Below, in pieces: positions 6,077 to 10,572 of a DNA stretch of 10,572 nucleotides (position 1 is its first letter; every line of letters starts with the position of its first letter). The stretch is from Chlamydiales bacterium (lineage in GTDB: Bacteria; Chlamydiota; Chlamydiia; Chlamydiales; JAACFD01): NCBI GenBank assembly GCA_009937555.1, contig JAACFD010000045.1, positions 1-10,572 of the forward strand, in the 5' to 3' direction. The notes beneath the pieces were generated by a model. That model saw nothing but the letters and a program-made list of their open reading frames with translations, did no database searches and was not told the DNA's origin. Made by a program: the position numbers and the translations under genes.

Positions 6077-7477
6077 ATGGAAAAGATAGAATGTGATTTA
6101 GCCATTATTGGTTCTGGCCCAGCAGGGCAAAAAGCTGCTATTCAAGGAGCTAAGTTAGGTAAAAGCGTTGTTGTTATTGAGAAAGATGATCATGTGGGAG
6201 GAGCTTGCCTAAACTCAGGTACTATTCCTTCTAAGTCACTTCGAGAGGCTATATTAGATTTTACAAATTTCTATGAATCAAACTATTACGGTAAAGATTT
6301 TGAAGCCCCTAAGGTCTCTATCAATGATTTGAACTATCGTTTAAACAAAGTCTTAGAAGAGCAGCGGACAATGATTCTAAGGCAATTTAAAAAAAATAAG
6401 ATAGAATTTTTGAAGGGGGGAGCAGAGTTTAAGGATCCTCATGTTCTATATGTTAAAGATGAGCAAGGGAAAATCCTTAATGAAGTGCATTCAAAAATTA
6501 TTGTACTGGCAGCAGGTTCTAAACCCAGAAATCCCATCCATGTTCCCTTTGATGACGAGGTAATTTTAGATTCTACTCGTTTGCTTTCAATTGAGCATTT
6601 GCCAAAGACCCTGATGGTTTTAGGCGGCGGCATTGTAGGTTCTGAATACGCTAGTTTTTTTGCTGCCCTAGGAACTAAGGTGACAGTTGTAGATAAAAAA
6701 AGCCACTTACTGCCTCTACTAGATGCAGAGATAGGGACACACCTGCAGGCTTCTTTAACTAATTTAGGGTTAGAGTTTAAGGGGAATGTTAAACCTAAGG
6801 AAATTATTCGTTCTAAAGAGAATAAGGCTCAAGTAATAATGGAAGATGGCAGCATGCTTGAGGCCGATATGCTACTTTATGCATTAGGAAGAGTAGCTAA
6901 TGCAGATGCTCTGAATTTAGCTGCTGCAAACTTAGAGGTAAATAAGTGGGGATTTATTGACGTGAATCCTCTTTATCAAACCTCTACTAGTCATATCTAT
7001 GCAGTAGGGGATTTAATTGGAGCTCCAGCTCTTGCTTCTACTAGTATGGAGCAAGGAAGGCTCGCTGTAAGGCATGCTTTTGGCGTTCGTATCTGTAATC
7101 TAATGGATAAGTTTCCTTTAGGTATATGGACAATTCCTGAGATTTCCACTTGTGGTTATACTGAGGACCAGCTGAAAGAAAAAGGCTTTAGCTATGAAGT
7201 TGGAAGAGCTTATTACTATGAAATGGCTCGTAATCACTTAGCTGGAAATCAACCAGGCCTATTTAAAATTCTATTTCACCCCGAGACCATGGAAATTCTT
7301 GGAATTCATATTATTGGAAGAGGAGCTTGTGAAGTGATTCATATAGGCATGGTAGCCATGAATTTTAGAGCACATCTTGACTATTTTGTGAATACTGTGT
7401 TTAACTATCCTACTTATACAGAGGGCTATAGAATTGCTGCACTAAATGGAATTAATAAAATTAAGCACTTTATCTAG
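6077..7477 (+). CDS. sthA: Soluble pyridine nucleotide transhydrogenase (Si-specific NAD(P) transhydrogenase)
   Basis: This FAD flavoprotein moves hydride between NADPH and NAD+ in the cytosol. At 466 residues it matches E. coli SthA in length. It belongs to the lipoamide dehydrogenase/glutathione reductase family: FAD-binding GSGPAG (12-17), the NAD(P) Rossmann GGGIVGSE (183-190), the second FAD motif YAVGDLIGAPALASTSMEQGR (308-328), and a C-terminal dimerisation domain. Two features single out SthA. The redox pair is broken, with Cys44 kept but Thr49 in place of the second cysteine in GTIPSK, and the HPT--E base motif is replaced by YPTYTE (444-449), as in FNYPT of the E. coli enzyme. Asp206 at the end of the second NAD(P) strand is acidic, which often favours NADH. 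The start has no clear Shine-Dalgarno sequence. The next gene follows after 9 bp and is probably in the same operon. Confidence 0.93.
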   Translation: MEKIECDLAIIGSGPAGQKAAIQGAKLGKSVVVIEKDDHVGGACLNSGTIPSKSLREAILDFTNFYESNYYGKDFEAPKVSINDLNYRLNKVLEEQRTMILRQFKKNKIEFLKGGAEFKDPHVLYVKDEQGKILNEVHSKIIVLAAGSKPRNPIHVPFDDEVILDSTRLLSIEHLPKTLMVLGGGIVGSEYASFFAALGTKVTVVDKKSHLLPLLDAEIGTHLQASLTNLGLEFKGNVKPKEIIRSKENKAQVIMEDGSMLEADMLLYALGRVANADALNLAAANLEVNKWGFIDVNPLYQTSTSHIYAVGDLIGAPALASTSMEQGRLAVRHAFGVRICNLMDKFPLGIWTIPEISTCGYTEDQLKEKGFSYEVGRAYYYEMARNHLAGNQPGLFKILFHPETMEILGIHIIGRGACEVIHIGMVAMNFRAHLDYFVNTVFNYPTYTEGYRIAALNGINKIKHFI

Positions 7478-7486
7478 GGAAAAGCT

Positions 7487-7972
7487 ATGACTATCCATGA
7501 CTTGTTTGGTTCAGGCGGAAAAAAAATACCAGAAGACGATAGTCAAAAAGAAACTAGCCAGGAAAAAGAATTTGTTCATGCAGAAGTTTTTGAGGGGCAC
7601 GACTATATTGAGTTTGAGAAGATTAAACTTAATAAAGAGCAGGAATCTTTTTCTCTAAAAGCTCATATACTCTTTTTTATTTTATCAGCACTGCTGGTGC
7701 TGGTTTTCTTTTTACACCTAGCACTTGTAGGAGTATCGTTATTTTTAAGCGCTATTACACTATTTCAGTTTCCAGCTTTTATAGAGGCTACTAAGCGTTA
7801 TCTCAAACGAACAAAAATTGTTTTTATCATGTCTATCATTAGCTTAGTTGGAGTTATTTCTCCAAGCGTAGCCCTGATGCTTCTGATGACTTGTCTTATG
7901 ATATTTGTTAAGCAAAGTAGTGATGATAAGTTTTTATCATCAGTGCTACATTGGTTTAATAATAAAATCTAG
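7487..7972 (+). CDS. Small unrecognised membrane protein downstream of sthA
   Basis: I do not recognise this 161-residue protein. Residues 1-58 are hydrophilic and acidic with many Glu, Asp and Lys. They are followed by a hydrophobic stretch at about 59-97, long enough for two helices or a hairpin, and another at 111-141. A positively charged linker, KRYLKRTK (103-110), lies between them, and the tail is short. The charge distribution suggests the N-terminus and the KR loop are cytoplasmic. The ATG is preceded by AGGGAAAAG, which overlaps the sthA stop region, and only 9 bp separate the genes, so it is probably co-transcribed with sthA. No catalytic motif is seen. The end overlaps the converging gene by 4 bp within a shared CTAG. 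It could be a chlamydia-specific membrane protein; a physical link to SthA is only suggested by position. Confidence 0.75.
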   Translation: MTIHDLFGSGGKKIPEDDSQKETSQEKEFVHAEVFEGHDYIEFEKIKLNKEQESFSLKAHILFFILSALLVLVFFLHLALVGVSLFLSAITLFQFPAFIEATKRYLKRTKIVFIMSIISLVGVISPSVALMLLMTCLMIFVKQSSDDKFLSSVLHWFNNKI

Positions 7973-8397
7973 TCTTCAAAAAAAGTATCTCTAAAGCGAT
8001 AGATACAGAAGCAGCTTAAGCTGGCTAAGCTTAGGCTGGGTAGGTTGAGGATAAAAAGCGTAGAAGCGTTTTCCCATATATAATCTATTTTATCAAAAAG
8101 AGTTGGCTCAGAAAAAGAGAAAGAATATCCCCAGCCATCTTTTGTATGGTTCCAAAAATTACCGTCAACTTTATCACGAGACAGTAAGTAACTGCTAGTA
8201 GCTAGGCAAGCTGTTAAGCCAATCTTGCTTATACTCCAGAGCCTATCTGAATTTTTATCAACAAACTCTAGTGCTTTACCGCTTAGCTCTGGATTACTTG
8301 AAATAGCCTGTTTTACTCCCCATGCTGTACCTATTAGGCTAGTAGCAGCTAGAGGCAGTCCTGAAATAATCCTTTTTATAATATTTTTATTAGACAT
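7969..8397 (-). CDS. Unrecognised small membrane protein
   Basis: This 142-residue protein matches no family I know. Three hydrophobic segments are seen at about 10-28, 56-73 and 111-133. The middle region, 74-110, is polar with several aromatic residues (FWNHTKDGWGYSF). The C-terminus ends RFRDTFFED. The N-terminus (MSNKNIIKR) is basic, with no classical cleavage site, so it is probably inserted without processing. The ATG has AGGGG 6 nt upstream on the minus strand (complement of 8404-8408). It is the last of three minus-strand genes, 66 bp after the SDR gene. Its stop shares a CTAG with the stop of the converging membrane-protein gene. The competing plus-strand open frame at 8225-8458 lacks a membrane-protein or family pattern. 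The gene is likely real, but its function is unknown. Confidence 0.65.
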   Translation of the reverse strand: MSNKNIIKRIISGLPLAATSLIGTAWGVKQAISSNPELSGKALEFVDKNSDRLWSISKIGLTACLATSSYLLSRDKVDGNFWNHTKDGWGYSFSFSEPTLFDKIDYIWENASTLFILNLPSLSLASLSCFCIYRFRDTFFED

Positions 8398-8403
8398 GAC
8401 AAA

Positions 8404-8451
8404 CCCCTGTTTTTGGTCTAAAAAATATCATGAGTTTTTTTTATTAAGGGG
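8404..8451 (-). promoter_or_regulatory. Possible hairpin covering the ribosome binding site of the membrane-protein gene
   Basis: On the minus strand CCCCT (complement of 8447-8451) can pair with AGGGG (complement of 8404-8408), which is the ribosome binding site of the gene at 7969-8397. An AT-only inner stem, complement of 8419-8425 with 8437-8443, sits inside. The GC arms are short, so the structure is speculative. Confidence 0.22.
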
Positions 8452-8463
8452 AGATTAAATAAG

Positions 8464-9315
8464 TTAAACACTTTGATAAAGCCACTCTAGCGGGCCATTG
8501 CAGTTATGTAAAAATTGAAAGCCGCTATCTTTAATTTTATCGTTAGATACCCTTTTATCGCCAGCGTGGGATGCTACTTTATTTTCTGTCCATTTTAACT
8601 GATCTATCCCTAACTCTTTTGCAATTTTTTCGTAAAAGTCCTTTTTAGTAGGGTGATCATCGCTGCAGATGTTATAGATACCAGAAAGTCTTTTCTCTAA
8701 GACCCAATCAATAGCTCTTATAATATCTTCTTGATGAGCCCAGTTGGAATATGAAGTTTGAGAAACAGGCAGAGGTTTTTTGGCTAAATAGCTTAATCTA
8801 GAAGAGTGAGTTCTTCCAGGTCCATATATGCCTCCAAGGCGTAGGACCGATACTCTCAACTGATCGGATAAGAGGTTTAAGTATACTGTTTCTGTACTTG
8901 ACAAAATACTACTTTTTTCTGATTTCTCTCCAAGAAAGCTCTCTTCAGTTACCCAAGCACCTTCTCTATCGCCATAGACAGAAGTGCTACTTAGATATAC
9001 AAGGTGGCGAAGGGAGTTGTTAGTGGCTAATATTGAGGATAAGTTTTTAGCAGTATTTAGGTAAGCCTCTTTGTAAGAGGCATTTTTTTTAGGGGCAATG
9101 GCTATAATAAGTTCTTCTGTAGATACTAGCTCTTTTTCTAACGCTCTTTTATCATTAGAATTTAGCAAAGTGATAACATTCTTAGCCTGTTTTGCACTCC
9201 TTATTTTTTCAGCTGAGGTTGTTGTTCCTACTAGTGTGCGAGAACCTTCTTCATCCCAGTAGTCAAAGAGTTTACTACCAATATAACCTATGCCGAGTAT
9301 CATTGTCTTTGTCAT
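8464..9315 (-). CDS. YeeZ-like atypical SDR, NAD(P)-dependent epimerase/dehydratase-like
   Basis: The 283-residue protein has an extended short-chain dehydrogenase fold. The dinucleotide loop GIGYIGSKL (8-16) has the GxGxxG form seen in the E. coli YeeZ group rather than the usual GxxGxxG. Further landmarks are LVYLSSTSVYGDREG (105-119), VLRLGGIYGPGR (157-168), NWAHQEDII (191-199), GIYNICSDDHPTKKDFY (212-228) and SNDKIKDSGF (257-266), all shared in type with YeeZ. The canonical catalytic YxxxK pair is not evident; near the expected place the chain reads SSTETVYLNLL (139-149), without the lysine. YeeZ-like proteins are often described as atypical SDRs with no known reaction. The ATG has AGGTA 6 nt upstream. 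It lies 124 bp after the larger minus-strand gene and 66 bp before the small membrane-protein gene. The fold is secure; the substrate is unknown. Confidence 0.85.
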   Translation of the reverse strand: MTKTMILGIGYIGSKLFDYWDEEGSRTLVGTTTSAEKIRSAKQAKNVITLLNSNDKRALEKELVSTEELIIAIAPKKNASYKEAYLNTAKNLSSILATNNSLRHLVYLSSTSVYGDREGAWVTEESFLGEKSEKSSILSSTETVYLNLLSDQLRVSVLRLGGIYGPGRTHSSRLSYLAKKPLPVSQTSYSNWAHQEDIIRAIDWVLEKRLSGIYNICSDDHPTKKDFYEKIAKELGIDQLKWTENKVASHAGDKRVSNDKIKDSGFQFLHNCNGPLEWLYQSV

Positions 9316-9439
9316 ACATTTACCTACTTAATAAAGAGTAAAAGAAATTACAGAACTATACTTTTATAGCTTAGGTAAATTTAGATAAATGTAAAAGTGA
9401 CTAGGCCCTAATGAAAGACTAAGAAATACTACTTAAGTT

Positions 9440-10477
9440 TCATAAACCCCTGAGAGCTTCACTAAGAGGGAAGCGAATATTTGGGTGTCTTTTAGAACCT
9501 ACTATTCTACTCCCACTGGCTAAGGTTATTGAGTCAAGTATTTGAGAGTCTTCTCTTTCGGTTAGGCGAGAGGCTATCATTGCAGCGCTTTTATGATTTA
9601 GCTGCAAGAATGAGCTGCAATGAAGCAATATGGCATTATCAATAAAGCTGATAAAATGTTGAGCATCTTGCAAAGCTTCAATTGGTACTTCTGCACCTGC
9701 TTGTCCATTTAATGGAAAAAATATACTGGTATCGTAGTCAATAGCAATTGCATTATAAGGAGTTTTACCAGAAGAGGTTTCATTAACAAAGTCTTTTAAT
9801 GAGCTTTTAAATCTTACCTTAGAGTTAGTGTGCTTAGTAAGGTACTCTGTAGTGCTAGTCATTGCTTCTTGGATCTCTGGAGATTTTTCTATTGATGAGT
9901 CTGAATATAGAATATCGATAAAAGTGAGGTTGAAATTGTAGTAGCCTAGTGTTCTTAACTTCTCTACTATTAGAAACTCAGATAGCATTCCTCCAGCACC
10001 TAGAAATGCTAAGGGTATTTCACTGTTTACGTCTGGGTAAGCTTTAACTAAATGTTCAATGATTTTATTCTCTATTAATGCTCTATTTTCTTTAGAAGAA
10101 AATTGGCAATTACACCCATAAACCTTAGGAAGATTCTTTTCATTTAAGCGGAGAATTGAATATCCATAAGTATCTTGCTCTTCTAAAAGAGAGTAGTCTT
10201 TATGGGAGCTTAAATACTCTATGGATGATCTTATAAGATCTATACCAGGTATGTTAAGGCGGTTGATGACAGGTAGTAGAGCTTGAAAGAACTGTCTAGA
10301 GGAAATTGAAATACTTGAACCTCTTTTAAAGCTATAAGTTAATGTTCCAATAGCTAACAGAGCTACTGTGGAAATAAGTAGTTTATTTTTGTTTGCACAT
10401 AAATATCTTGATGCAAGCTTTGTAGTTGTAGCTATGTGGTCTTGGAATGATACCTTGACTTTACTGAGTATTAGCAT
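9440..10477 (-). CDS. Unrecognised protein with N-terminal membrane anchor and Rossmann-like (methyltransferase-like) core
   Basis: The protein has 345 residues and no family I can name. A single hydrophobic segment at 33-49 follows a basic N-terminus, suggesting a signal anchor with the bulk outside or at the membrane surface. The central part looks like a class I Rossmann fold: the strand and glycine loop IPLAFLGAGGMLSE (154-167), then LTFIDILY (184-191) ending in an acidic residue as in the ribose-binding strand of SAM-dependent methyltransferases, then YNAIAIDYD (241-249). A CNC pair is at 122-124. No nucleotide-modification signature (such as NPPY) is present, so the activity is open: it could be a methyltransferase, another nucleotide-binding protein or a degenerate fold. 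The start ATG has a weak GGAT upstream. The frame stays open a further ten codons before it without another ATG. Confidence 0.75.
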   Translation of the reverse strand: MLILSKVKVSFQDHIATTTKLASRYLCANKNKLLISTVALLAIGTLTYSFKRGSSISISSRQFFQALLPVINRLNIPGIDLIRSSIEYLSSHKDYSLLEEQDTYGYSILRLNEKNLPKVYGCNCQFSSKENRALIENKIIEHLVKAYPDVNSEIPLAFLGAGGMLSEFLIVEKLRTLGYYNFNLTFIDILYSDSSIEKSPEIQEAMTSTTEYLTKHTNSKVRFKSSLKDFVNETSSGKTPYNAIAIDYDTSIFFPLNGQAGAEVPIEALQDAQHFISFIDNAILLHCSSFLQLNHKSAAMIASRLTEREDSQILDSITLASGSRIVGSKRHPNIRFPLSEALRGL

Positions 10478-10503
10478 AATTAATATCCATAATGGTTTAG
10501 GAG

Positions 10504-10514
10504 AGCATTATGCT
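10504..10514. repeat. Short palindrome upstream of the 9440-10477 gene
   Basis: AGCAT-T-ATGCT is an 11-bp near-perfect palindrome 27-37 bp before the minus-strand ATG. It contains CATAAT (complement of 10507-10512 reads ATTATG-like), which could act as a -10. No matching -35 was found at 16-18 bp, and no gene is visible in 10478-10572. It is a weak candidate for an operator or promoter overlap. Confidence 0.2.
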
Positions 10515-10572
10515 AGTTATTTATTAAGAAATTTTGAAGGCAGTGCTTTTATGTCTTTGTAAGCTATTTCTT

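Noticed and set aside
6439..6633. Minus-strand open frame inside sthA
   Set aside because: It is antisense to conserved sthA sequence, including the NAD(P)-binding region.
8225..8458. Plus-strand open frame of 77 codons
   Set aside because: It overlaps the start of the minus-strand membrane-protein gene, which has the better ribosome binding site and membrane-segment pattern.
9355..9368. CTATA/TATAG inverted repeat after the 9440-10477 gene
   Set aside because: The 5-bp stem is AT-only apart from one pair and has no T-run, so it does not qualify as a terminator.
10368..10562. Plus-strand open frame at the right end
   Set aside because: It is mostly antisense to the N-terminus of the 9440-10477 gene and has no recognisable protein pattern.

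Overview
The window most likely comes from a member of the Chlamydiae, probably an environmental (amoeba- or arthropod-associated) lineage rather than a classical Chlamydia species. The strongest support is the ribosomal protein L28 at 5554-5829, which has the chlamydial form (a KKKKGIGL-type core, a TKRRF-P segment and an EENR segment). The low GC content, dense packing and a ubiA-ubiX pair fit this. The genus is not determined from the sequence.

Layout, left to right. (1) The 3' part of an omega-amidase-like nitrilase gene is followed 19 bp later by an unrecognised gene for a lysine-tailed protein that resembles a GT-A glycosyltransferase with altered metal motifs. (2) A LOG-family phosphoribohydrolase gene lies on the minus strand, tail to tail with the previous gene and divergent from the quinone genes. 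(3) ubiA and ubiX overlap on the plus strand. A long-form ubiD-like gene faces them on the minus strand and overlaps the end of ubiX by 17 bp. (4) rpmB (L28) stands alone on the minus strand, with a candidate extended -10 promoter and a clear intrinsic terminator. (5) sthA (soluble transhydrogenase) is followed by a small membrane-protein gene on the plus strand. (6) Three minus-strand genes close the window: an unrecognised membrane protein, a YeeZ-like atypical SDR, and an unrecognised protein with an N-terminal membrane anchor and a Rossmann-like core.

How the genes may work together: UbiA, UbiX and the UbiD-like protein form a prenyltransferase, prFMN-maker and prFMN-dependent decarboxylase set. 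In Chlamydiae this most plausibly serves the last steps of futalosine-route menaquinone synthesis. The mqnA-D genes are not in the window, so this is inference. SthA would balance NADH and NADPH. LOG and the omega-amidase look like metabolite salvage or repair enzymes.

Three convergent gene pairs overlap at their ends (two by 4 bp, one by 17 bp) with no terminator visible between them. I saw no tRNA, rRNA, insertion sequence, phage gene or CRISPR array. No gene-free stretch exceeds 300 bp; the longest is 5830-6076. I found no convincing new multi-gene defence or mobile system. The most unusual items are the glycosyltransferase-like protein with HAH in place of the acidic metal motif, the UbiD-like protein with a substituted metal-site position, and the anchored Rossmann-like protein at 9440-10477.
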